Positions 22,401 through 32,720 of a stretch of 64,000 bases of DNA are shown one piece after another (position 1 is the first letter of the stretch; the number at the start of each line of letters is the position of its first letter). The notes beneath the pieces were generated by a model, which did no database searches, had not been told where the DNA came from, and was given only the letters and a program-made list of their open reading frames with translations. The stretch spans positions 1,039,860 through 1,103,859 of the forward strand of contig NW_026251709.1 in NCBI RefSeq assembly GCF_025024155.1, given 5' to 3'. The stretch comes from Gamsiella multidivaricata. Lineage: Eukaryota > Mortierellomycota > Mortierellomycetes > Mortierellales > Mortierellaceae. A program made the position numbers and the translations under genes.

Positions 22401-22942
22401 TCTGTCGTATCGTCGTCCGTGTCGTCTTCTTGATCAACGCGTTCAGCAAACGTCGGGTCGTCGCGCTCTACATAGATATTGCCAGACGATCCCTCGAGTA
22501 CATCGCTATATGCATAGGCATAGTCTGGCGTGTCTACTGAGTCTCCGAAAGCCTGGCACGAAGCGGCAGCAGCTATATACATGAATATACGACCGGTGGA
22601 TGCGAAGAAGGAATAGTAAGTTGGTGTTGTCGATCGGTGTGATGAGTAGCGTTTCAGCTGGCTAATGTCAGAGCATACCATCACCTTGACCAGCATGTGC
22701 AATGTCGACTCCATTGGCAGAGAAAGAGGAGAAAGAGGAGAAAGAGGCACTTGTGGAAGCCCCTTCTCCGTTGTCTCTTGGTCTATTGGTGGAAATAGAG
22801 TTATGGTCCATGGTGTGCGTTGTGCGACTGATGCAGGAGATGGTGATGCTGGTCTGTCACCAGCGCGGACTGGTCTAGATGTGCCAATCATCCACGCGCA
22901 GAATAGGCAACAAAATGGGCCGCGATGCATGGGCATGAACAT
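19468..22942 (-). mobile_element. Crypton (tyrosine recombinase DNA transposon), partly decayed
   Basis: Cryptons move by a tyrosine recombinase. From the 5' side there is an acidic N-terminus (22500-22325), a stop TAA at 22322-22324 and a Ser/Thr-rich start MESGDQTAQQ. SAM-like core-binding residues (STENIYSRYQSHWR) follow after a one-base frame change near 22065. A probable intron (about 22012-21912) then leads to EWCTRKGYTDHL. The catalytic domain shows ARGENMRMATLGD (first Arg) and GKTNREGKENFGA. After an intron (about 21155-21064) come THAHRGAGARHA (H-xx-R), HGSWGHG and the nucleophile in STHYL. The 514-residue ORF 21012-19468 ends in a GCR1_C-type DNA-binding domain (WDEWFRGVDGRPSLW) after an Ala-Pro repeat. 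Catalytic residues look intact; only the N-terminus is disrupted. Element ends were not found, as Cryptons lack TIRs. Confidence 0.85.
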
Positions 22943-23640
22943 GTTTGAAAAAAATCAGGAAAAAAAACGTTGCGCGTACTCTCTGCTCCGCACTAGCGCT
23001 GACAAAGAGAAGAGCGGTGGGAAATGACCATGCAGTGCAGGGTGAAGTAGATTGTTGATATGGATCGCGGACCAAAGAATTAGAGATGAGGGAGGCCGGG
23101 ATGGATCCTCATCAACATGGATGAAAAAAAAGGAAAAAAAAGGAAAAGTAGGCGCTCCCTCTGAAGCGCGTGCCAGGTCCATGTAATATTTTGCACGGGT
23201 CTACTGCGGGAATCAAGACACACGCCAAAAAAAAAGACACAATGAGCGATGGAAATGACCATGCTGGGTGGTGTAGAAGATGGATGTTGATGGTGCACTA
23301 AATAAGTAGAACTGAGGAAGGCTGGGCTACATCCTCATCAAAAAGTGTGATCTCCCTCTGCAGTGCGTGCCCGGGTCTACTACGGCGAGCTAGACAAAAA
23401 CATGGTGCAAGAGCGGACTGATAGAACACTGTATTAAACTATTTTTTGGAACGAGTCTACATGTGGCCCTGAAAAATGTGGTAAGCAACGCGAACTTGTC
23501 TCCTCATCCTCTTCAGTGCCACATCCCAACTGCGCGAAGGTCATCCACGTCGAGAAGAGAAGACGGAAGGCTCCCATCCTTCAAACTGCACAGTCATCAT
23601 GAACGGCACTCAGATTAACACAGCGAGAGTAATTAGATGT
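22943..23640. repeat. Diverged tandem repeat of about 220 bp
   Basis: The blocks gaaatgaccatgcagtgca...tcctcatcaacat (about 23020-23120) and gaaatgaccatgctgggtg...tcctcatcaaaaa (about 23250-23345) are diverged copies, each followed by ctccctctg.ag.gcgtgcc. A weaker third part sits near 22950. A-runs interrupt them. No gene is supported. The region lies just upstream of the Crypton 5' end and may contain its leader. Confidence 0.6.
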
Positions 23641-23651
23641 TGCAACAACTT

Positions 23652-23900
23652 TTAGTCTGCATGAGTAACAGGTGTTAACCAGAACAAGTCGGCCGCGTCG
23701 AGAAGGAATTTGACAGGGTAAAGAAATGATTCCTTGGCAAATTTTTCCTTATGTTTCATTGCACTTTGAGCAATGGAGACTTTTTTTTTGTCCGGAGAGA
23801 CACCTTTTTCTGCTGGATTTTTTTTTTGTCCGGAGAGACCGCCTTTTGCGCTGGAAATTTTTTTTGTCAAGCCCGCATTTCCACACAGCGCAAAGAACAT
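23652..23900 (-). other. Possible exon with short Lys/Gly repeats
   Basis: An 82-residue frame contains the repeated block GLSGQKKNPAEKGVSPDKKKVS, produced by a DNA repeat (ttttttttgtccggagagac, twice, near 23779 and 23821). It may be the last exon of the zinc-finger gene to its right, or an independent fragment. I see no domain. Confidence 0.3.
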
Positions 23901-24077
23901 TCAAAAACGCTGACAGCTTTTGCAAACAGTCAGGGGTCGGAGAGGTTCTAGGGTGGAATCTAGTTTATTCGATGATTGATTGCTATCTAAACCGATGTTT
24001 GAAGGGCTCTTTTATACTAAACACAGTTGTGTTGGAATACTCCAGAAACTGGGCGCAGCATGGTGATGACCATGACA

Positions 24078-26393
24078 TCATTCTCGAATAAACAGTTGTG
24101 CCTGTTGCAGCTTTTGATTTATTTCAACAAGTAAGAACGTAAAAAAAACATTCCTCAGCATCAGACTCCACCACGAGAGCTGGGATATCTCCTTTTTCAG
24201 CTGTGGAACCACCACCTTTTCATTACAGCGGTACACAGTGGCTGAAACGCAACCCGCTAGCTCACCCATCACCTCTTCCAGGCCAGAAGGTCTGTCCTCA
24301 CCAAGAATGCTGATCTCGAGCTTGCTTTCGAATAAACCCAAGATTTTCCGGAGGAGAACGTCGCAGGACTGACCAGTCTTCACCTTTTTTAGGATGTTCA
24401 ACAGCACCTCCTTCTTCAAAACAGCGTTTTCTCCTTTTGCATTCACTTCCTTAGCGATACGGCTCAAAAGCGATGACACCAAAGAAGCATCTCCAGACCC
24501 CGGAGAGACCATACACAGCGTAAAAATTGACGCTGTTTGAGCAGACACCATATTACTGATAAAGTAAGAGGAGGCTCGACCCATTCGGTAGGAATGCTCC
24601 GAACAGAGATTAGATCGGATTTGCCGGAGGAGGTCAATTCCGAACTGCGGTGTGGATATGCCAGAGACAATGTCGGATGCCAGGTCGAAAGAACGCCTAT
24701 CAACAAAAATTCTGATTTTCTCACTGCCAGCGATAGGAAAGGCGCTGCAACAAGAACCAGCAGTAAACGCGCGGTCAGAGGAGCAATTCTTGTCCAATCG
24801 TCAAACCTCAGTGGCGAGGATGTTGAAGAACTTGCAACCAATAACAAGACGATAGTCAGTCTTGTCGTGCTGAATCCGACATACGGTAGCTTGGGGGTAC
24901 AACCCGGAAGTTGAAGGCTGGGAAATGGAGGAGACGCTTTGGCCAATGGAAACAGGCTTTTCAGCGTGAACGTCAACATCAAGAGCTCGGTCATACGACT
25001 CGGCAACCAAACAAAGTACTGCGTTACTATTCAGCGGATTGTAGAGGACACAACCAGCAAACAAAACGGCGGTAGCATAATTCAGGAGTGGGTTTTTAAG
25101 CCAACAGCCAGAAATTATGTTGTCCCATTCTTCCGGAAGGCGCTAACATCTTGGAAACTCAATCCAACTTGACCGAGATAGCACTCCCTCATAAGGCGAA
25201 TCGGCCAAAAGCGACAACAGAGCCTCAGCAGGCTCCATTAGAGAAGGACGATCTCGTACGCCAAGGTCCCGAGCTGACAAATTCAAATTGATACCAAGGT
25301 TGACAATGCCCTCTTTAGAGCGAGAAATCATCACCTCAGCAGATGTGTTCAAGCGCTTTGGTACACTTGACAGCAAACCGGGAGAGGAAGGCCCTGTTTT
25401 AATTTTTAAAGAAAAAAAGTAAATCCGCAATTTCAGTTAAAAAATTGGCATCACCACAACGAGATCAATTAGCGGGATTTGGACGTATTTTTATCAGAGG
25501 GACTTAGGCTGTCATAAGAGGGCAAAAAGACTGCGAAATGAGAGAAGAAATTACACAAGGTTAAGAACGGACCAAGCGTCGTTTTTTGACTGGTCTGATC
25601 CCGGGTAACTAATACAATATTATTCGGCAAAACTCACCAGATAATTCGCTGACTTGCGACATCAAAGGATCGTCTGCAACCTCAATGACTTCAGCAACGC
25701 CGCATGCTGTGACAGAATCTATTGGAGTACTATTGACAGGGTGGAATCCTTTAACAACAGATGCCACACAACGCGAACGCGACTCATGATTTTCTTGACT
25801 TCCTTAGCAAACTAACCAGATGAAACTGAGGAACTGAAAGATACATCGCCGGAAACATCAGACAACGTCTTCAGAAAATCAGAAGCAGCGGTACCAACTA
25901 AAAAGAAAATTAATTTTGGCGAAGAGAACGGATGAAGGAGAGAGTCCTGGATTTCAATGCAGTTTTTGAGGTCTTACATTTTTCATCCTTAGTTAGGGCT
26001 GCAACTTCGACTAAACCCTCTTCAGTGGCAACTAAAAAAAGAAACGATAGCGTGTCAGCCGCTGACAGACTGACAGACTGAAGACTTTCTTTCTGAAATT
26101 TTTAACATAAACTTACACCAGATGCACTTCATCTGTAATAAGTGCTGATTCAAAAATGATTCCTTGTTCGCACAAAACTTTTGACACTTCAAGCACCGCA
26201 ACACGGGCTTGTCCCCATTAAAGTCAGGAACAGCGTGGGCTCGGAACGCTCCAAAAGTCTCAACGACGTCCATGTGATGCCTGACGACATGTTTTCGCAG
26301 CGCGTCTCCGCTTTTAGAATATTTGCAAGGAGGGTAGGGACAAATCTTTGTTGCACTCTCGGTGACCCCTGGCTCTTTATCCAAGGCATTCAT
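24078..26393 (-). pseudogene. C2H2 zinc-finger protein with in-frame stops
   Basis: The start MNALDKEPG leads into CPYPPCKYSKSGDALRKHVVRHH and then CLKCQKFCANKESFLNQHL, two C2H2-like fingers (26393-26120). GT-AG introns separate several short acidic exons (about 26020-25640). An exon at about 25400-25143 reads through PSLMEPAEALLSLLADS and meets TAG at 25143-25145. The same frame continues 340 bases to a TGA at 24801-24803, then 240 residues more to a normal stop at 24078. Because the frame is kept across both stops, they look like point nonsense changes in one long gene. The C-terminal 400 residues are helical with no recognised domain. Function is unknown; zinc fingers suggest nucleic-acid binding. 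Confidence 0.65.
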
Positions 26394-26799
26394 GTCGAAG
26401 ATTGTTGAGAGAAAGGAGATTGGTTTGGTCGAAATGAAAAAAAAGACGCAAAGACATGGCTTTAAACTAATTTCGCGCTGTCAAACGAAGTTCCCGACCT
26501 CCCTTTAAAACACAGGGAGAGGAAGCAAAACAGTGTGCAAAAGGGGCAATCAAAGATCTAGAAACAGGGGAAGAGGCTGAGGGGCAGCAAACAAAATTGA
26601 CAGAGGGCGTGGGTACCTGACTTTCCTGCAAACACACACGCAACTTGCATTTGTGTCCACAAACAAACCAACAACGCATTTTTTTTCGACTTGGCTCGCC
26701 CACGCTCACGCAATTTGCATTTGTGAACGGAACCACTACGTTGTTGTGGGCGCGTTGGCGAAGAATAGATAGAAAACAAGTCAACACAGAGAAGACAAC

Positions 26800-26807
26800 T
26801 ATAAAAT
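26800..26807 (+). promoter_or_regulatory. TATA box of the small gene, copy A
   Basis: tataaaat lies 72 bases before the ATG at 26872. It is conserved in position and surroundings (cacttttgag, acaacaatcaatcat) with the copy at 47040. Two-copy conservation supports a promoter role. Confidence 0.6.
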
Positions 26808-26871
26808 TTGCTCTATGCTTCACTTTTGAGTGCATTCAACACTCCAAAGCATACAACAATCAATCATCGGC

Positions 26872-27171
26872 ATGATCCCCGACCTGTCAATTCCTTTGAA
26901 TGTTAGTGGGCTAACTGGTTCTCTCAACATTGTCGTTCCACCATCCATTACAGTTTAAGAATTCATGGACGTTATTCGAAAGTTACACCCCGGTTGTCTG
27001 GATAAGTTTAATCCAGTTTCTCTGCACGCAACTTGGAAGAACACCGTCTTGTTTCGTGGCCGGCGAACGCATGTTTTTATCGAACTTTCTCAACAAGATG
27101 AGTTTGGGCAGCTTTACTCATCAGGGATACTCTTAAGAGGCAGCATGATGATTTCCGGAAGCCCCTGGTAG
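26872..27171 (+). pseudogene. Small gene of unknown function, copy A (about 100 codons)
   Basis: It starts ATG ATC CCC and reads 28 codons (DLSIPLNVSG, LNIVVPPSITV) to a TAA where copy B has CAA. The frame then stays open through THVFIELSQQDEF and ends ISGSPW before a stop at 27171. It is highly similar over its full length to 47098-47398, including the 5' flank. The shape (strand, helix with DVIRKLHPG, strands, hydrophobic end) would fit a small beta-grasp fold, perhaps like CRN header domains, but similarity is too weak to claim. Each copy has a different lesion, so an intact parent gene probably exists elsewhere. Confidence 0.7.
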
Positions 27172-27843
27172 CATAACCGGGAATTTTTGAGTCACGTAAT
27201 TGTTCAAATTCGAGTCCATCAATGGGGGGACAGGACAATGGACAAAATAATGTAGTGAATTGAAATACAGAATAATGAGGACTACAATCTGAGTCCTGGC
27301 CTTTCTACGCCGCTTACGAGGACGCTGCTCCATTCTGCTATCGTCCTCCGCTTCAACTTGAACCCCCTGTTCTGCTGTCTTTCGATCCACCTGAGTGCCT
27401 TCATCCTTGTAAATTATATCCCGTTCACGCTTCAAGGCACTGCGAAGCTCCTCGATTTCCAGCTGAGCTGCGATGAATCGAGCCTCATAATCCTCGTCCG
27501 TGCCACCCTGATCCTGTGGCGAATCATCATCTTTCTCGAGGGGCTGAGTTGCATAATCCTCGCTCGTGCCACATTGACCCTGTGGCAAATCGTCATCATC
27601 TTCCTCGTCGGGTTGCGACGCTGGCACAAATTCAAGCTTGGCTGATGCACGCTTGCCTAGTGCCACATCCGAGGGAAAAGTCGGAGACCAATAATCCTTC
27701 GTTCCTTGTGTCAAAGGCACTGTCTCCGCCGACAATACCCCCTCTGGCTTCGCCGTCGAAGTGGATTCCTCCTGTTGTTGTCTTTGCAGCGCAGCAAGGC
27801 GCTTAGCTTCACGCAAGCTGATGATAGGCCGATGTCCGGACAT
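27133..27843 (-). CDS. Hypothetical coiled-coil/acidic protein
   Basis: From ATG at 27843 (MSGHRPIISLREAKRL) the frame runs 237 codons. It has an N-terminal basic helix, two near-repeats in an acidic region (EDYATQPLEKDDDSPQDQ and QGGTDEDYEARF), a predicted coiled coil (FIAAQLEIEELRSALKRERD) and a basic nuclear-signal-like segment (RPRKRRRKAR). The last 60 residues look non-coding and overlap the 3' end of the small gene on the other strand. A splice site near 27300 may therefore end the true exon. No known domain. Confidence 0.45.
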   Translation of the reverse strand: MSGHRPIISLREAKRLAALQRQQQEESTSTAKPEGVLSAETVPLTQGTKDYWSPTFPSDVALGKRASAKLEFVPASQPDEEDDDDLPQGQCGTSEDYATQPLEKDDDSPQDQGGTDEDYEARFIAAQLEIEELRSALKRERDIIYKDEGTQVDRKTAEQGVQVEAEDDSRMEQRPRKRRRKARTQIVVLIILYFNSLHYFVHCPVPPLMDSNLNNYVTQKFPVMLPGASGNHHAAS

Positions 27844-28316
27844 AATGAAAAATATTGTAGGAAAGTGTTTGTGTTGGGCAGGTGAATGAGGAAGAAAGAA
27901 TGAGGAATCAACCTCGTTCATCCCTCACCTTGAACATTCATCCATCACTCATTCCCATCCGCATCATCTCATTGGTCCATGGGACATCAGATGATCTCAC
28001 ACATTTGATCAGATGATCTTGACTGTATGATGTCACGAAAAAAAAAAAAAATCCATACACAATCAACCTAATTTACGCGATTCAAAATCTCTGCAGTACA
28101 ACTCACTCTGCCTCATATGCCATACAAAATCCTGGAACTCGTGCCTCGTTCTCCAAGGGGAGGGGGAGCTGTCGCATATTTCACCAGAGTTCACTATATA
28201 TTTAGTTTAACAAGTGTACCTCCAGCTCACTATTACATATAATACAAATAAATACCTAGTCGGTGTGGTGTGTGGAGCCACATCTCTTTATCACTCATTT
28301 TCAATCCCAAAATATC
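27844..28316. other. Intergenic, no gene seen
   Basis: It holds the 5' side of the coiled-coil gene, an A run at 28038-28050 and repeats of the type gatcatct. Nothing codes in any frame. Confidence 0.4.
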
Positions 28317-28563
28317 TCAAATGTAAATAACCGAGTTGGCGGGGGTGGAGAGCATCCTTAGCCGTCTTTCAACAATGGGATGTGCAAGATCGATGGTGTA
28401 GGATGAGTACACAGACTGAATAGTTGGGAAAAGTGTGCCGAGAATGTCCACGCGAATACGTGGGCCATTGTGAAAAGGATCAGCGAGGCTGTGGCAACCA
28501 TAGCGCAGAGTGGCCTGGTACCCTTTCTTGTCTAGAAAGGACCACAAGCCCTTAATGCCCATG
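28317..28563 (-). pseudogene. XPG/FEN1-like nuclease, copy 3, N-terminal fragment
   Basis: The frame starts MGIKGLWSFLDKKG, a better match to the XPG N-terminal signature than copy 1. It continues IRVDILGTLFPTIQ and ends SVIYI just before the position of the DG-P-K motif in the other copies, followed by a stop. The remaining two thirds of the gene are absent. A TIR-like motif stands 136 bases upstream, the same arrangement as copy 1 (120 bases). It is therefore a truncated member of the same mobile family. Confidence 0.75.
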
Positions 28564-28698
28564 GCGATGTTGTGGATAATATGCAGAGAATAGTGGATAA
28601 AGGTTGTGAAAGGCGAAGGAAGGAAGGGAACGACGAACATCCTCCAAGGAACAGTGCTTTTTATTCTCCACATTTGATTCGCCAATAGCTCTTTGTTT

Positions 28699-28745
28699 TG
28701 AGATATAAGCGGATTGATTTTTTTTTTTGGTGAGACTTTGTCTTT
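28699..28745. repeat. TIR-like motif upstream of XPG copy 3
   Basis: gagatataagcggattgat, ten more T, then ggtgagactttgtc. This matches 12860-12900 in order and orientation relative to the gene. Confidence 0.65.
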
Positions 28746-29160
28746 AAAACCCTTCAAAATCAACTATTCCTTTGCTCCCCCTAAAGTCCTGAAACGCATC
28801 CTCCATGCCCTCCACTTTCTCACCAGTTAGTTCCTCAACCTCTAACATAACCAGATCCTGCATCCACGTTCTTCACTTCTTGGTACTTTCGCTAAATTTT
28901 CCAGCTCTTGCGATATTGCAATTTTTTATTTCAAGTTCAAGGTTTCCTTTTTCTGTTCTTGAAAGGCATTGACTCCAGACCGCGTAAAGTCATAGCGGAC
29001 TGTTCCTTCTCTCTCGCATTTGGCTTTCCGAGTTAATGATGTTTAGTCACAGAGTGTTGTTGCAGTTGTTGATACAGAGACGTGTTGTTACAGGGTGTTG
29101 TTGTTGTTACAGGGTGTTGTTGTTGGTGTTGTTGTTGTTAAAGGTGTTGTTCACGCGGTG
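28746..29160. repeat. Intergenic with GTT microsatellite
   Basis: From about 29055 to 29155 the sequence is an imperfect (gtt)n tract with tacagggtgttgttgtt repeated. The rest is unique non-coding sequence. It abuts the 3' end of the CRN gene. Confidence 0.7.
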
Positions 29161-29163
29161 ATA

Positions 29164-32018
29164 TCACTCGAGGGCGAGTCGCGGAGACGCGTCTAGCTTA
29201 TCGCCAGCAAGATTCCACAAAAGAACATGGCGAGATCCAACAATGACCACAAGAACCGACGTGATCGTATAGCCATCCTTTTTCCACTTCTTGATCTCTC
29301 GGCTCTGCGCGTAGTCACGAAGCTGTTGCTGAGGGGAATGCCCCTTTCCATCTTTCGGTTCATTCAGAATCCATTCCTTGATGGTCTGTCCAACTCGAAA
29401 TTTATCACTCCTGAACTTCAGATCCAACACCTCACTGGCATTGGGAATATCCGCGAGGACATCAGCCCTTTTCAATCGTGATCCAGATCCAATCTTAATG
29501 TAGTCGATTTGGATGGACTTCCACTCGAGAACAAACAGCTGCTTTTGCAACGGAACGGATACCAACATGTCAATTCGACCTGGCGTTCCCGAGGGCTATT
29601 GCAGAAATTGAGAAAGCAATTATTAGTTACTCTAAATAATGCTCACATCACGACATGACACGACATTAGTTGTTGATACCTTGGTAATGGTCGTCTCGAC
29701 GCCAACTTTCCGAAGGGATGGGTGGATATTAGTCAGTAGGGTGAAACGCATCGAGTTACAGTGATCCTCCTCCTTCTTTTGAAAATCATGAGCTCCGACA
29801 TCGTGTTGCTGCATACCGCGGGCGTATAAACCAATGATTCTGTCGATGTTTCCGTCTTCGGTAAGTGACCTAAACGCGCCATTCACATCCTCCAGGCTTG
29901 CATGATGCCTGTGCAGAATAGCGCTCCCAAATCGCTCTGCAGCCACCAAGTTTGGAATTCGTAGTGCTTTCTTACCGACACAAAATGTCAGTCCACCAAG
30001 GTGCACCATGTATGACAACCACGCCGCCTTGCTTTTGGCAAGCTCGCCAGCCTGAAATAAACAAGGGCGAAGATAAAAGGCTGTGTTATTTACTGAATGA
30101 ATAGAAGCACAAAAACAGCAGCAGCAGCAACAACAATTCATGTGTTATCTCGAACATTACCAGGCTTGCGAGAGTAAATGTTTGCCCAATGTCGCCAAAG
30201 GGGATCGTTCTTTCTTCCACATTCTTGCCTTGCTCGCTTCCGCTGAAGAGTCCGTCTTCTAACAATCGCGTCGCCACTGGCGATGCCGCAAGTAGCCGCA
30301 GTGATACTTCCGAGGCCTCAGAGTTAGTGACTGAGAGAGGATCCTCCATCGGCTTTCCCATTGCGAGACGCTAGCATCAAGCACAGATATCCACCTCTAA
30401 CATACTGTGAAAGGAACTCACCTGTAAGTACTCGAGGCATGTGTTTGTGTTATATGTCAAAGGCCCTTGTCCGCCAGGAACGAAATTGAAGCCGTTGTAA
30501 TGATCCCTCATGATCTTCAAATGCTTCTCGGCTTCGACGGTGGACTCATAGACTTTCTTTAGTGCCAGCGCAGCAGCGACATCTGCTTCCGTCAAACCAC
30601 AAAAACTCGCGAGCTCTGGCTCCCAGGATACATATTGAGCCACGTTGAATCCAGACGTGTTATCCACCAAAGATTGCGGTCAGACACCCGTAATATAGCA
30701 TTTGGCGATCTTGCGATTGCCCAGTCCACTCTTCACAGACGCCCAGAATCCCTTTAGCACGCTGTCGGCGTCGGTCCGTCGTGGCGGTTTCCACTGAACA
30801 CTGTCGATGGAGACAAGGTACTCATTGCTGTAGCTGTCATATTCGTCCGCCATAACGTAAATCTAACAGTATTAGGATAGCCAGTTAGTTGTCGTCATAA
30901 GAAACTTACGATCACTAAACAACTGTGAGATATCCATCTGCACATACTCCCTTGATCATTGAAAGGGGGTCCTCGGGACTATCGACACTGGCGAGTAAAT
31001 CATGAACTACATTCACGCATGCCGTCAAACTTGCCGCGGCACTGTCCTGGATAAAGTTCTCAATGAGATAATTAGCCGACATTCGGAAATATGGTTCATA
31101 GGTCCTGTAGAACTGCTTGATCGACTCGTTCAGCATCAGGTTCAAGTTGTGCTCGGCCTTCTCTCGGTCCTGAGATCGGACGACTGCAGAGAAATCAAGC
31201 GGCAGGACAAAGTAGCGCCCTGGATCCACACGCTCCTTTTTTACGTGCTCGTCGATGGCAAGGCCCTACAAGCATGAACTGGTGGGTTCAATAGGCATGC
31301 GAAATAACACTTTGAGCAAATAAATATGATTGGTAAATAAATCAAAACATCACTTACTTCAAAGAGGGGTTTGTAGTCCGGAAGGTGTTCACGACCATGG
31401 AAGTGTGCCAATGTACTCAATCCGAGCGACTTTTCCGACCTGCGGGGACGAAGAAAGACAAGAACTGACTCGTCGAAGGACTCGAGGGCCAAGATGAAGG
31501 CGGTTTTGTCAAAGAAACAGAGTTCCGGACGTTGACGCAGTGTCTTGAAGTCGCTTACACCATGGACAGGGAAGCTTCTGAACGTGTCCTCTTTCCAGAC
31601 AAGGTCCCCTGAGCGACTATCGTATTAGACGATATTCAGCGGGCTGCGCTTGTAGCCTAGAAAGATGAACTGGTGAGTTGCCAAACGTAAGCAAAATTTC
31701 GTCCCGAAAATACAACAAAGACAAGCATGGTAACAAGGTCTTACGTGGAGGTCGGACAATCACTTGAACCGTGTTTGTTTCCGCAAACATGCCACGTAGA
31801 GAGCTAGTGGCGCTAATCTCATCTTCCACTCCAACAGTGACACCCGGCTCTGTGTTGATGCCTACTCCCTCGGGGGCTTTGTACAGAGAGAGGCTGTATG
31901 CGTGTGGGAGAGGGAAGGGCGATGCTAGCTTGACCTTGTTCTGGAGATTAGAGCCTGCGTCGCAGTCGCTAATGTCTACAGGAAAAGGCGTTCTGGCGCC
32001 ATCGATCGCACAATACAC
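29164..32018 (-). pseudogene. Crinkler (CRN/CR) family protein: ubiquitin-like header, P-loop NTPase, PD-(D/E)XK nuclease
   Basis: CRN proteins are modular effector-like proteins. The header (32018-31748) begins VYCAIDGARTPFPVDIS and ends VQVIVRPP, the usual ubiquitin-like fold; an exon upstream (to about 32210) may supply the start through a GC-AG intron. The NTPase follows: PELCFFDKTAFILALE, a P-loop at FLRPRRSEKSLGLST (the family normally has FGKS, so the Walker A Gly is lost), Walker B VMADEYDSYSN near 30850, and CGLTEADV with YNGFNF. The C-terminal exon has PGRIDMLVS and FVLEWKS, the D...ExK nuclease core, and ends at 29164. Introns agree in phase. Two in-frame stops, TAA 31625-31627 and TGA 30681-30683, break it. 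Confidence 0.85.
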
Positions 32019-32390
32019 TTTGAGCTGGCGCGACTGGACCTAATGGGGCGCAGTTAAGGAATTAATCTCATGGCACATAAATACAAAAGATTGAATGCGA
32101 TTGAAATGAGAAATTGCTTGCCTGAGGGAGTCGAAGACGGCTGAGGCGAGGCCCGGAGAGCGTGCGGACTCCTTGCGTACGAAGTAATCCGGCAGATAAC
32201 ATGGTCCCAAGGAATGTAGCGAATGTGTGGTGGAGTGAGAACGAATGGAGCGCCGCACAGCCCAACTTATCTATAATGAACTCCGAAGCCAATAGCGTGA
32301 CTGTTTCCTTGTATATCCATTTTGTTTCAGCGCTAAACGTACAAGAATGAGATCACAGGTCGTGTTAATCCTCCGCCCCCTCCAGTTGGG

Positions 32391-32720
32391 TTGAAGGCGA
32401 GGCCGAGTACGAAGTCGAATCGATCTTGGATTTGCGTTACCGCTTATAACAAGGCGAAGAAAGTGAAGAGAACTGACTTTATTAATAATTGCTGTGCACG
32501 AATATATATATATACTATGATGACTATTGCTACATCGCTACAGCAAGTTGCAGTATCTTGTTGATTGGAAGGATTTCGCTCCGGATGACCGGACTTGGGA
32601 GCCAGCCAAGAACCTCGCTCATTGCAAGGACCTCATCGAGGAGCTCCATCAGCAGTATCCTGCCAAGCCCGGTCCTGGTTTTGCGCTCCCGGAGAGTCGC
32701 TCCAAAGAGAGAGGTTCTGT
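32391..32720 (+). pseudogene. Ty3/Gypsy chromodomain remnant, split by an insert
   Basis: EYEVESILDLRYR at 32400-32450 and LQYLVDWKDFAPDDRTWEP at 32540-32610 are the two halves of a chromodomain, the C-terminus of a chromovirus integrase. About 90 bases of AT-rich sequence (tatatatata core) separate them where intact elements run straight through. Downstream, QQYPAKPGPG is the usual tail. No LTR was recognised beside it. Confidence 0.75.

Noticed and set aside
28038..28051. Homopolymer A/T/G runs (28038, 11550, 38919, 39241, 53560, 55330, 2474) as retroposon tails
   Set aside because: Most lack any adjoining repeated body or flanking duplication; simple slippage is enough, except possibly at 40380.
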